Shown here in pieces: positions 24,984-32,738 of a stretch of 40,001 bases of DNA. Source of the stretch: Alphaproteobacteria bacterium (GTDB lineage: Bacteria; Pseudomonadota; Alphaproteobacteria; Micavibrionales; Micavibrionaceae); assembly GCA_021776075.1 (NCBI GenBank), contig JAJFGQ010000022.1, positions 1-40,001 of the forward strand, read 5' to 3'. Positions within the stretch are counted from its first letter, which is position 1, and each line of letters starts with the position of its first letter. The position numbers and the translations under genes are program-made. A model generated the notes under the pieces. It had not been told where the DNA came from and made no database searches. It saw only the letters and a list, made by a program, of their open reading frames with translations.

Positions 24984-25811
24984 ATGGCACGATTGCAGGC
25001 TTACGGCGCGCTGCCGGATGATAAAATAGATCTGGCGCAAGCGGCCTTGACCGTAGCCGCCCTGTTTCATCCGCGCCTATCCCTGAGCCGCTATGAAAAC
25101 CACCTGAAAACACTCGCCCAGTCACTCACGGCACAACACAGGGAGTTGATTGAAGCCGGCGCAGAAGACACACCGGAAACACAGCTGGCCGCTATAAAAC
25201 ACACCCTAGCCTACGACAACGGCTATGAAGGCGATCATGACACCACAGATGACATGCAAAATGCCGACCTTATCCGTGTCATAGACCGCCGCAAAGGCAA
25301 CTCGGCAATCCTGTCCCTTCTCTGTATTCATATGGCTCGACAGCAAGGCTGGCCTGTATACGGACTGGCAATTCCGGGATATTTTGCCGTTAAGCTGGAA
25401 AAAGACGGCCAGCGCCTGATCTTCGATCCCTTCAACCATTGTGAACTATTGCAAGCGGCAGACCTACGGCGCCTGACGAAGCAAACACTTGGTCCGCAAG
25501 CTGAACTTTCAGCCGATTACTACGAAGCCGTATCGAATCGTTCCCTCCTGATTAGACTGCAAAACACCATGAAGCTCAGGCAAATTGCCGATGAGCATTA
25601 TGAAGACGCCTTGCGCAGCGTCGAAGCCATGCGTGCCCTTGATCCAGATGAATATAGATTATTGCTGGATGCCGGTATTCTCTACGCCCGCACAGCGCAA
25701 GAAAACAAAGCCATAGAGGCTTTGGAACGCTATATTGATCAAACACCCCACGATGTCGATAAACACGATGCCGCGCTGTTGTTGCAAGAACTTGAACACC
25801 GACCGGAATAA
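24984..25811 (+). CDS. SirB1/YchA family transglutaminase-like protein with TPR
   Basis: 275 residues. The N-terminal two thirds match the SirB1 pattern (DLIRVIDRRKGNSAILSLL, PVYGLAIPGYF, LIFDPFNHCELL); the last third forms TPR-like helices (HYEDALRSVEAM, NKAIEALERYIDQTP). The usual PGHF motif reads PGYF at 131-134, so a conserved His is replaced by Tyr. Cys114 lies in the helix where catalytic Cys is expected in transglutaminase folds. The family role is unknown. The gap to the BON gene is 23 bp, so it is probably the last gene of that operon. Confidence 0.85.
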   Translation: MARLQAYGALPDDKIDLAQAALTVAALFHPRLSLSRYENHLKTLAQSLTAQHRELIEAGAEDTPETQLAAIKHTLAYDNGYEGDHDTTDDMQNADLIRVIDRRKGNSAILSLLCIHMARQQGWPVYGLAIPGYFAVKLEKDGQRLIFDPFNHCELLQAADLRRLTKQTLGPQAELSADYYEAVSNRSLLIRLQNTMKLRQIADEHYEDALRSVEAMRALDPDEYRLLLDAGILYARTAQENKAIEALERYIDQTPHDVDKHDAALLLQELEHRPE

Positions 25812-25902
25812 AAAATTTGCCCTGAAAAAGTCATTTTTCTGCCGTGGAAAAATCATACTCTGCGCCCTATAGTCTTTCCTAACGTCCTGAACGGCTACTG
25901 TT

Positions 25903-26520
25903 ATGAAAGAAATAAAAATAATGCTGCGCTATAAAATATTACTGCTGTCTGCCGTTTTTCTTCTTCTGGGAACAGCCCTGCTCCCGATACAAAGCTATTC
26001 TGAGACGATGACAAAAACGGCGCTATCGGAACAACTCATCCAGCAAGCATGGCGGCAGGTCCTGAAAGGAAACACAGAGGCGCAGCCCTGGCCCTGGATC
26101 AAGAGCGCACCCGTTGCAAAACTTTCCATCCCCCATCTGAACAAAAACTTCATTGTTATGCGCGGCACGTCCAGCACCATTTTGGATGCCGCACCCGGCT
26201 GGCATGAAGGCACAGACTTCCCCGGCAGCAATGGAATCAGCTTGATTTCCGGACAGCGCAACACGCATTTCAGTTTTTTGAAACATCTCAAACCCGGAGA
26301 CCATATTTTTTTGCAAACGGATTTAACAAACAAGCAGCACTATGTCGTGGATGAACTGGCCATTGTACAGACAGCCACCATGCAAGTCCCCCTCAAAGGC
26401 AATGAGAGCGTTATTTTACTGTCGACGGACTACCCGTTCCTCAACTGGAAAAAGAACGAATCCATGCAGTTTGTCGTCATAGCGCGCAAAGTACAGAAAC
26501 ACCCCCGTATAACATCATGA
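25903..26520 (+). CDS. Class GN-type sortase homologue lacking the catalytic triad
   Basis: 205 residues. N-terminal membrane anchor (residues about 8-30), then a sortase beta-barrel. The alignment by eye with proteobacterial (class GN) sortases is good: QPWPWIKSAPVAKLSIP, LDAAPGWHEGTDFPGSNG, SGQRNTHFSFLKHLKPGD, STDYPF. In active relatives these read AGHRDTHF, TCYPF and a late Arg (LRYVV). Here His is Gln118 (CAG), Cys is Asp176 (GAC) and Arg is Gln189 (in MQFVV). All three catalytic positions are changed while the fold-defining residues are kept, so it cannot transpeptidate in the known way. It may be a binding or scaffold protein. Two start options (25903, 25921) exist, both with weak ribosome sites. 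Confidence 0.8.
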   Translation: MKEIKIMLRYKILLLSAVFLLLGTALLPIQSYSETMTKTALSEQLIQQAWRQVLKGNTEAQPWPWIKSAPVAKLSIPHLNKNFIVMRGTSSTILDAAPGWHEGTDFPGSNGISLISGQRNTHFSFLKHLKPGDHIFLQTDLTNKQHYVVDELAIVQTATMQVPLKGNESVILLSTDYPFLNWKKNESMQFVVIARKVQKHPRITS

Positions 26521-26557
26521 AGAATCTTACGTGGGTAAGTAATCAGGATGCAACACA

Positions 26558-26612
26558 CCCCCTTGCACGGGGGAAAAGATAAGCATAAAACTGAAATTCG
26601 AAGGATTCGAAT
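26558..26612. promoter_or_regulatory. Hairpin and inverted repeat upstream of pal
   Basis: CCCCC (26558-26562) and GGGGG (26569-26573) form a five-pair hairpin without a T-tract. Further on, ATTCGAA (26596-26602) and TTCGAAT (26606-26612) are perfect inverted arms around GGA, shaped like an operator for a dimeric regulator. The region is between the sortase homologue and pal. Confidence 0.4.
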
Positions 26613-26672
26613 AACTTTGTTCAGGGTATTAACCGAGGCGTTGCCCAAGATATAACTTAAGGAGAAAGAAAT

Positions 26673-27203
26673 ATGATCTTCCGCACATTATTAATGCTGG
26701 CCGTTATTTTTACCGTATCGGCCTGTTCTACATCGCGCGATCAAAGTGATGTCGGTGATGTTATCGTAGAACAGCGGGAGGATATTACAGCCGGACCGCT
26801 CGACGGCACCGAGGTCTATGACGCTTATCCGATAGATGGCCCGGCACCCGGAACGCAACAAGATCTGGTCGTAAATGTCGGCGACCGTGTGTTTTTCGGC
26901 TATGACCGTTATGACCTGACACCAGAATCCCAGCGTTCACTTGAGCTTCAGGCTGAGTGGCTTGCACGCTTTCCGAATATAACAGTGACCGTTTCCGGCC
27001 ATTGCGATGAGCGCGGCACACGGGAATATAACCTGGCACTGGGCGAAAGACGGGCCAATGCCGTAAGAAGCTATCTGATTGCACTGGGTGTCAATGAAAG
27101 CCGTGTCTCTACGATTAGCTACGGCAAAGAACGTCCCGCCGTTATGGGTTCAAACACTTCTGCCTGGTCGCAAAACCGCAGAGGCGTTACAGAAGTTAAC
27201 TAG
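26673..27203 (+). CDS. pal: Peptidoglycan-associated lipoprotein Pal
   Basis: 176 residues. A lipobox VSAC makes Cys18 the lipid anchor. A short acidic linker leads to an OmpA-type C-terminal domain (from about 68: VFFGYDRYDLTPESQ, VSGHCDERGTREYNLALGERRA, ISYGKERP). The Asp and Arg that grip diaminopimelate are in the HCDERG...LGERRA stretch. Pal ties the outer membrane to peptidoglycan and works with TolQRAB at division. AAGGAG precedes the ATG. Usually tolB lies just upstream; here it is replaced by the sortase homologue. cpoB follows after ten bases. Confidence 0.95.
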   Translation: MIFRTLLMLAVIFTVSACSTSRDQSDVGDVIVEQREDITAGPLDGTEVYDAYPIDGPAPGTQQDLVVNVGDRVFFGYDRYDLTPESQRSLELQAEWLARFPNITVTVSGHCDERGTREYNLALGERRANAVRSYLIALGVNESRVSTISYGKERPAVMGSNTSAWSQNRRGVTEVN

Positions 27204-27213
27204 ATAGACTGAT

Positions 27214-28236
27214 ATGGTTTTTCTTTCCCATCATATAAAGAAGGTATGGCGTCTTGTTACGCTATACCTTCTGATTTTTTCCGCGCTGCTATTCTCCACG
27301 TACCAGACGGCAGAGGCGCAGGATATTAACAGCCGCCTGCGCCGCATGGAAAACGAAGTACAAACCCTGAATCGTGCCGTCTATCGTGGGGAACGTCCAC
27401 CAGCGAGGGAGAATGATTTTAAAACAGCCGTGTCTGATCTGCCTGCCTCTACACAAGCCGGGATGGAAGTCCGCCTATCTCAAATTGAAACTGAACTGCG
27501 CAGCCTGACCGGCATACTGGAACAACAAAATTTTGAAATACGCCGTTTTCAGGAACATATTGAAAAAACCATGGCCGACATGGCCATGCGTATTGCTGAT
27601 GTAGAAGCCCATATGAACGGGACAACCCCTGCACCGCGCTCTTCAGACTCCGCTTCTAATGGCTCTAATAATTATGTACCGCAAGCCGTTGAAAGACCCC
27701 CTCCCAGGTCTTTTGTTCCATCGCATCACATGGCGCCTTCCGGGACACCTCCGCCACTGAATATCCCTACAAAAGAGCAACTGGGAACCCTGACCGGAAC
27801 GAAAATTCCATCCCAACAGGGCATGCGTAGTATCAATACACAGGGTGACCCGACACCTGCCGGTGTTTACGAGAAAGCCTTTACTCTGTTGCGGGACAAA
27901 AAATATGAGCAGGCAGAACAGGCTTTTCAGGATTTTCTGAACCGCTACCCGGGTCATAATCTGTCCTCTAATGCCAAATACTGGCTGGGGGAAACTTTTT
28001 ACGTCCGTAATAACTTTGAACGTGCCGCCCGCATCTTTGCAGAAGCCTACCAACAGCACCCTGAAGGCACGAAGGGACCTGATAATCTTTTAAAGCTCGC
28101 TCTCTCACTAGCCGGCATGGATAAAAAAGATGACGCCTGTCTGACATTGACCCAGTTAAAACGGGAATATGCTTCCGGCTCCAGCCCCATACTGACCCGT
28201 GCCGACCGGGAAATGTCACGTCTTGAATGTCCCTAG
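27214..28236 (+). CDS. cpoB: Tol-Pal system protein CpoB (YbgF)
   Basis: 340 residues. Signal peptide (cleavage about AEA-QD), a coiled coil at about 38-130 (INSRLRRMENEVQTLNRAVY; VRLSQIETELRSLTGILEQQ), a Pro/Ser-rich linker, then TPR-type repeats from about 215 (YEKAFTLLRDKKYEQAEQAFQDFLNRYPGH). The TPR start and FQDFLNRYPGH...YWLGETFY are hallmarks. CpoB couples outer-membrane constriction to PBP1b activity in E. coli. It is larger than E. coli CpoB (263) through the linker. It follows pal in the usual order. Confidence 0.93.
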   Translation: MVFLSHHIKKVWRLVTLYLLIFSALLFSTYQTAEAQDINSRLRRMENEVQTLNRAVYRGERPPARENDFKTAVSDLPASTQAGMEVRLSQIETELRSLTGILEQQNFEIRRFQEHIEKTMADMAMRIADVEAHMNGTTPAPRSSDSASNGSNNYVPQAVERPPPRSFVPSHHMAPSGTPPPLNIPTKEQLGTLTGTKIPSQQGMRSINTQGDPTPAGVYEKAFTLLRDKKYEQAEQAFQDFLNRYPGHNLSSNAKYWLGETFYVRNNFERAARIFAEAYQQHPEGTKGPDNLLKLALSLAGMDKKDDACLTLTQLKREYASGSSPILTRADREMSRLECP

Positions 28237-28280
28237 GGTCAGGACACCTAACCCCGTATACTTAGCCTAAAAATTCTGTT

Positions 28281-28305
28281 AATCCTTGTTGTAAGAACAG
28301 GGATT
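28281..28305 (+). promoter_or_regulatory. Hairpin covering the ribosome site of the next gene
   Basis: AATCCTTGTT (28281-28290), loop GTAAG, AACAGGGATT (28296-28305): ten pairs with one G-T. The right arm holds AGGGA, the only ribosome site-like sequence before the TTG start at 28316. There is no T-tract, so it is a poor terminator. If real it could gate translation. Confidence 0.45.
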
Positions 28306-28315
28306 AAAATAAAAA

Positions 28316-29323
28316 TTGAACACTAAAAAAGAACGACAGAAAGAAGGCTTCCTCTGGAAAGCCTTTTGGGCTGCCAGCCATTACATCATCATACCGCGTA
28401 GTGTGAAAAGTCTGGTTGCCATTTTTCTTGTCAGTCAACTTGGCTTTCCTCTCTCAAGCGTTATGTTCCCGACCGCTCAGGATTATCTGGAAAAGAATAA
28501 CCTCGATCCCAAAATTGCGGATGAGCTTTCAAACCGCAAAATTCGTGTTCGTTCCCGCAACACCCCCGGTCTGGTTCATTCTTTCCTGGAATTGCCTACC
28601 CTCTACTTTTTACCAGGTCAGAGGAAAATGCTCAAAAACCCCTATAATGCCTATGCCACGATGGGGCTGTCTCTGTTCGGACATAGTACATATACCGTCA
28701 TGAATATGTGCAACGTCACCCTGCCCGATAAAGAAATGACAACAAAAGACATGATCAATTTCATGACAGGCATTCCCAAAGAACAGATAGAACGGGCCCC
28801 CGTCTCGGACCGGGCGGCCTTTTTCACCATCGCTTTTCACGAATTTCGCCACTGCGATAAAAAAAACCACAACAATATAATACCGTTGACTGAAGGCGAT
28901 GCTGATTTTTTTGCTTTGCGCAAAGCCGCTTCTGTTTTTGCTAATCCTGAAATTATAACCACATGGCTTCATATAAGGGCCATGGCCTTTGACGATTCGC
29001 ACAACACCGCCCTTTATCTTGACGCCAAATACAGGGGCCTGCCTTTGCCTTCGGAAGCATTAATTCACCATGCAAATAAGGCTGCGCTTGTCTATGCCCA
29101 GCTATATTTGCAAGAAGAGGATAAAAGACCCGGATATTTACAATATCGCAGTGCCTTCAAAATGGCTTTGAAACGCCATAGCCATGAAATGTCAGCTCTT
29201 GAGATACGCCGGACAGAGCTGTACATAGAAGCGGCTGAATATTTTGCGCCAACAGCCACCGGCGTAAAAAAGCCGGAAAAGCAGAAACATATTAATCCCG
29301 AAAACGGTCCGGCTCTGACGTGA
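28316..29323 (+). CDS. Unknown membrane protein with HExxH metalloprotease motif
   Basis: 335 residues from a TTG at 28316, about 12 bases after AGGGA; no ATG fits before residue 50. A basic tail and a hydrophobic segment near 29-50 suggest one membrane anchor. Residues 175-179 read HEFRH (zinc ligands His175, His179, base Glu176) and EGDAD at 193-197 gives a plausible third ligand, Glu193, 13 residues after the motif, a gluzincin-like layout. I cannot place it in a named family. It lies three bases before the argH stop, converging. It may act on envelope proteins, but the substrate is unknown. Confidence 0.7.
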   Translation: MNTKKERQKEGFLWKAFWAASHYIIIPRSVKSLVAIFLVSQLGFPLSSVMFPTAQDYLEKNNLDPKIADELSNRKIRVRSRNTPGLVHSFLELPTLYFLPGQRKMLKNPYNAYATMGLSLFGHSTYTVMNMCNVTLPDKEMTTKDMINFMTGIPKEQIERAPVSDRAAFFTIAFHEFRHCDKKNHNNIIPLTEGDADFFALRKAASVFANPEIITTWLHIRAMAFDDSHNTALYLDAKYRGLPLPSEALIHHANKAALVYAQLYLQEEDKRPGYLQYRSAFKMALKRHSHEMSALEIRRTELYIEAAEYFAPTATGVKKPEKQKHINPENGPALT

Positions 29324-29326
29324 TGC

Positions 29327-30661
29327 TCAGCGGCGACTCTGCACGGCCTTTTCAAGAGTAAGGCTGTTATAGATGTCGTCTGTTATCTGTGGTGCTATAG
29401 CCTGCATATCAACAAGATCCAGTTGGTCCAGACGGCATGATTGACCTTCCGCCAATTTAACAATTTTTCCGGTTATATGATGAGCGTCACGGAAGGGCAT
29501 ATTTAAATTCCGTACCAGCCAGTCCGCCATTTCCGTTGCTGTCGCGTAGCCGTCCTCTGCCGCATCCCGCATGCGCGCAAGATGAAAATTTGCACTACCC
29601 ATCATTCCGGACATCGCATCAAGACAGAGACAGGCTATATCAAAACTTTCAAACACAGCTGCTTTGTCTTCCTGCATATCCTTGTTATAAGCCAACGGTA
29701 GCGCCTTCATCACAGTCATAAGCTGAATCAGATTGCCATTAAGACGCCCTGTTTTTGCCCGCACGAGTTCTGCTGCATCGGGGTTTTTCTTCTGCGGCAT
29801 AATGGATGATCCCGTTGACCATTCATCAGACAAGGTGACAAAACCAAATTGCGGTGTAGACCAGAGAATAACCTCTTCTGCCAAACGAGACAGGTTAAGA
29901 CCGCACTGCGCACAACAAAACAAAAATTCCATAGCAAAGTCACGCGCAGACACGGCATCCATATTATTACTCATGGGCTGATCAAAACCCAATTGTTTGG
30001 CCGTATAGTCCTGATCCGTAGGAAAACCCGTACCGGATAAAGCACACGCCCCCAAGGGAGAGTCATTCAACCGCTTTGTGCAGTCCTGAATCCTTGTTTT
30101 ATCGCGGCTTAACATCTGCCAATAAGCATCCAGATGCATACCCAGCGTTACAGGCTGCGCCACCTGCAAATGGGTGAAGCCGGGCATAATGCTGTTTTCA
30201 TGCTCTTGGGACAGAGTCTCCAAAACCGCCTGAAATCCCACAATCTTTTCGATCAAAACACCACAAGCCTCACGCGTCCAGAGCTTAAAATCTGTGGCAA
30301 CCTGATCGTTCCGGGAACGGGCCGTGTGAAGCTTACCCGCCACATCGCCGATGATTTCTTTCAGACGCGATTCGATATTCATATGAATATCTTCAAACTC
30401 TGTTTTAAAAACAAAAGATCCATTTTCGATTTCAGAAGCGACCTGCTCCAGCCCCTCCAGAATAGCTTTGCCTTCCGTCTCGGCGATAATGGATTGCTTT
30501 ACGAGCATCTGACAATGCGCTTTAGAGGCTTCAATATCCTGTTTCCAAAGACGCTGATCAATATCAATGGAGGCATTAATTTGCGTCATGACATCCGATG
30601 GCGCAGCATTAAACCGTCCGCCCCACATAGCATTGCTTTCTGTTTTATGCCGCTTGGTCAT
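29327..30661 (-). CDS. argH: Argininosuccinate lyase
   Basis: 444 residues. ArgH splits argininosuccinate into arginine and fumarate. The fumarase/aspartase signature GSSIMPQKKNPD is present, as is TARSRNDQVATDFKLW (substrate binding) and the conserved HTARSRND region. The ATG at 30661 is preceded by GGAAGGAAA, and it lies one base after the argG stop; upstream in-frame starts would lie inside argG. The N-terminal MWGGRF is family-typical. It is co-transcribed with argG and so controlled by the arginine attenuator in front of it. Confidence 0.97.
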   Translation of the reverse strand: MTKRHKTESNAMWGGRFNAAPSDVMTQINASIDIDQRLWKQDIEASKAHCQMLVKQSIIAETEGKAILEGLEQVASEIENGSFVFKTEFEDIHMNIESRLKEIIGDVAGKLHTARSRNDQVATDFKLWTREACGVLIEKIVGFQAVLETLSQEHENSIMPGFTHLQVAQPVTLGMHLDAYWQMLSRDKTRIQDCTKRLNDSPLGACALSGTGFPTDQDYTAKQLGFDQPMSNNMDAVSARDFAMEFLFCCAQCGLNLSRLAEEVILWSTPQFGFVTLSDEWSTGSSIMPQKKNPDAAELVRAKTGRLNGNLIQLMTVMKALPLAYNKDMQEDKAAVFESFDIACLCLDAMSGMMGSANFHLARMRDAAEDGYATATEMADWLVRNLNMPFRDAHHITGKIVKLAEGQSCRLDQLDLVDMQAIAPQITDDIYNSLTLEKAVQSRR

Positions 30662-30662
30662 A

Positions 30663-31895
30663 TCATTTTCCTTCCCGTGTTTTAAGAATGGCATTATGGG
30701 CCTGTAGCCGAATGGCGTTAATCTTGATAAAACCTTCGGCGTCCATCTGATTGTAGCCTCCTTCAATATCCATAGAAGCCTGATCTTCATTATAAAGAGA
30801 GGTCGGAGATGTCCGCGCCACAGGATAGACCTTACCCTTATAGAGCTTTAACGTCACAGTGCCGTCTATATATTGCTGGCTTTGTTCTACCGCGTTCATT
30901 AAAAAATCCATTTCCGGTGAGAACCAGAAGCCATTATAAATCAGCTCGGCAATTTTGGAAGAAAACATATCCCGTAAATGCATCACTTCACGATCCATAG
31001 CAATGCCCTCCAGATCAAGGTGGGCCGCTTGCAGAATTTCGCCGCCCGGTGTCTCATAGACACCCCGTGACTTGATCCCGACGAACCTGTTTTCAACCAT
31101 ATCCAAACGCCCTATCCCGTGCTTTGCTCCCCTCTCGTTCAAATACAGAAAAATATCCAGAGCATCGGCTTTACTCGTGCCGTCATCCAGATTTTTCACG
31201 CTAACCGGAATACCGTTCTCAAACGTTAATGTTATCATTTCCGCCTGATCCGGTGCATTTTCCGGCGCTGTCGTCCGTGAATAAATGGACTCCTCGCAAA
31301 TCACATTCGGGTCTTCCAAAACACCGGCTTCATGAGAAATATGGAGAAGGTTTTCATCTTCGGAATAGGGTTTGGAACGACTGGCCGTTACAGGAATGCC
31401 CTTTTCCTCAGCATAATCGAGCATGTCCTGACGCCCTTTGAATTGATCCAGAAAGTTCTTCATCTTCCATGGAGCCAGAACAGTAATATCAGGCTTTAGG
31501 GCATAATAGGCCAATTCGAACCGTACCTGATCATTTCCCTTTCCTGTGGCACCGTGCGAAACGTAATCAGCCCCTTCTTTCTCGGCAACCTCGATTTGTC
31601 CTTTGGCAATAATAGGCCGTGCCAAAGCCGTACCCAAAAGGTAACGCCCTTCATACATCGCATTCGCAGCGAACGCCGGAAAAATATAATCCGTAACAAA
31701 TTTCTGTTTCAAATCTTCGATATAAACTTTGACAGCACCCAGCTTCAAAGCCTTTTCACGAGCTGCTTCAAAATCCTCCTGCTGCCCCACATCGGCAATA
31801 TAAGCAATAACCTCATAGCCTTCTTCAATAAACCATTTCAGAATAATGGATGTATCTAGTCCTCCTGAATACGCCAAAACAACTTTTTTACTCAT
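30663..31895 (-). CDS. argG: Argininosuccinate synthase
   Basis: 410 residues. ArgG joins citrulline and aspartate with ATP. The N-type ATP-pyrophosphatase motif AYSGGLDTS is at residues 8-16, the family strings [15 protein letters not shown] and the later [17 protein letters not shown] are present. AAAGGAAAAGAAG precedes the ATG. A leader of some 245 bases upstream contains a leader peptide and an intrinsic terminator, so expression appears to depend on readthrough. Confidence 0.97.
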   Translation of the reverse strand: MSKKVVLAYSGGLDTSIILKWFIEEGYEVIAYIADVGQQEDFEAAREKALKLGAVKVYIEDLKQKFVTDYIFPAFAANAMYEGRYLLGTALARPIIAKGQIEVAEKEGADYVSHGATGKGNDQVRFELAYYALKPDITVLAPWKMKNFLDQFKGRQDMLDYAEEKGIPVTASRSKPYSEDENLLHISHEAGVLEDPNVICEESIYSRTTAPENAPDQAEMITLTFENGIPVSVKNLDDGTSKADALDIFLYLNERGAKHGIGRLDMVENRFVGIKSRGVYETPGGEILQAAHLDLEGIAMDREVMHLRDMFSSKIAELIYNGFWFSPEMDFLMNAVEQSQQYIDGTVTLKLYKGKVYPVARTSPTSLYNEDQASMDIEGGYNQMDAEGFIKINAIRLQAHNAILKTREGK

Positions 31896-31940
31896 CTTCT
31901 TTTCCTTTCTATCTTCTTTTCTTTTTTCTCGATTAATAAC

Positions 31941-31967
31941 AAAAAAAGGCTCCCTGGCAGAGAGCCT
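31941..31967 (-). terminator. Attenuator terminator upstream of argG
   Basis: Minus strand: AGGCTCTC (31967-31960), loop TGCCA, GGGAGCCT (31954-31947), continuing into seven T (31947-31941). It lies 45 bases before argG and after the leader-peptide stop. CAGAG (31970-31966) and CTCTG (31962-31958) can form a small competing hairpin that would use up the left arm of the terminator, a candidate antiterminator. Confidence 0.85.
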
Positions 31968-31997
31968 CTGGAACTAAAATTTTAACGGCGCGTGTCT

Positions 31998-32120
31998 TTA
32001 GCCTGTTCGAAACAAGCGGCGTCGTTGTGTTTTTGTATTGAAAACAGAAAAAGACGCGCGGCACGGGGGCAAGCCCATGAGCGTAAACAATGTCTGTAAT
32101 ATCATTATCTGCTTCGTCAT
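31998..32120 (-). CDS. Arginine leader peptide (attenuator) of argGH
   Basis: A 40-codon frame, ATG at 32120 to TAA at 31998-32000, missed by length-filtered gene finders. AGGAAAG lies upstream. Residues 32-38 are QRRRLFR: Arg at 33, 34, 35 and 38 (codons CGA CGC CGC ... CGA), with another Arg at 21. It ends 30 bases before the terminator arm. The layout, Arg codon cluster just before the stop followed by a terminator and then an arginine gene, is that of the known his, trp and leu leaders: when charged Arg-tRNA is scarce, the ribosome stalls and the terminator should not form. Regulation by arginine is inference from this arrangement. Confidence 0.72.
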   Translation of the reverse strand: MTKQIMILQTLFTLMGLPPCRASFSVFNTKTQRRRLFRTG

Positions 32121-32147
32121 TGTCTTTTTCTTTCCTGTAGGAAAGCC

Positions 32148-32177
32148 ACCTTACCCTACTGAAGATAAAATTGTCAA
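32148..32177 (-). promoter_or_regulatory. Candidate promoter for the argGH leader
   Basis: Minus strand: TTGACA (32177-32172), a perfect -35, 18-bp spacer, TAAGGT (32153-32148) as a poor -10. Transcription would start about 20 bases before the leader-peptide ATG, the expected distance for an attenuator. Confidence 0.55.
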
Positions 32178-32294
32178 AAAATTTCTATAATAGCCAGGGT
32201 CAGGAAGTAAATCTGCTGCAATAACCCTATGATCCATGATGGCAACAATGCTATATTACAAACGCAAATAACATGAAAGAAAGAGCTTTGTTTT

Positions 32295-32717
32295 ATGAAA
32301 AAAAATATAGAAGCTGCCGGGATCATTCTTGTTGCTCTCGTTGTCACAGCAGCATTTGTTAATTTTAAAACCTCATCCCAGTCATCTCCCCCACAACAGA
32401 CATATTCCGCTGCCGATATCTCACAGGGCGTTCTCCATTATCAGGCCTGCGAAGATGGTACTGATTGCAGCACAGGCGAAACAATTTTATGCTATATCGA
32501 CAGGCAATATGACGCCTTTCTGGAACAGAAAAAACAGGAAGACGGAGCAACGCTTGTGATGCAGGCCCGCCTTAACAGCGGTGATCAACTTGAAGTCTTT
32601 CAGACCCGGTCCGGCGGAAAATTCTTTGCTATGATCATAGGCCCGGACAAAGCCGGTATGAGAGAAGCCTGTCTAGTCGCTAGCGGCGATAATATAAAAC
32701 TCATCAACCCCCCCTAA
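32295..32717 (+). CDS. Unknown membrane-anchored small protein
   Basis: 140 residues. A hydrophobic segment at about 6-23 follows two lysines, so it is an N-anchored or exported protein. The rest is soluble with four cysteines (52, 58, 66, 126) that could form disulfides, and a beta-rich C-terminal half. I do not recognise the family. It is divergent from argG (with the leader between) and converges on mnmC with a 21-bp gap. Confidence 0.7.
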   Translation: MKKNIEAAGIILVALVVTAAFVNFKTSSQSSPPQQTYSAADISQGVLHYQACEDGTDCSTGETILCYIDRQYDAFLEQKKQEDGATLVMQARLNSGDQLEVFQTRSGGKFFAMIIGPDKAGMREACLVASGDNIKLINPP

Positions 32718-32738
32718 CCTAGAGTCCCGACCTAAACT

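Noticed and set aside
30662-30790. Extended start of ArgH within argG
   Set aside because: The ATG at 30661 has a strong ribosome site and a family-typical N-terminus.
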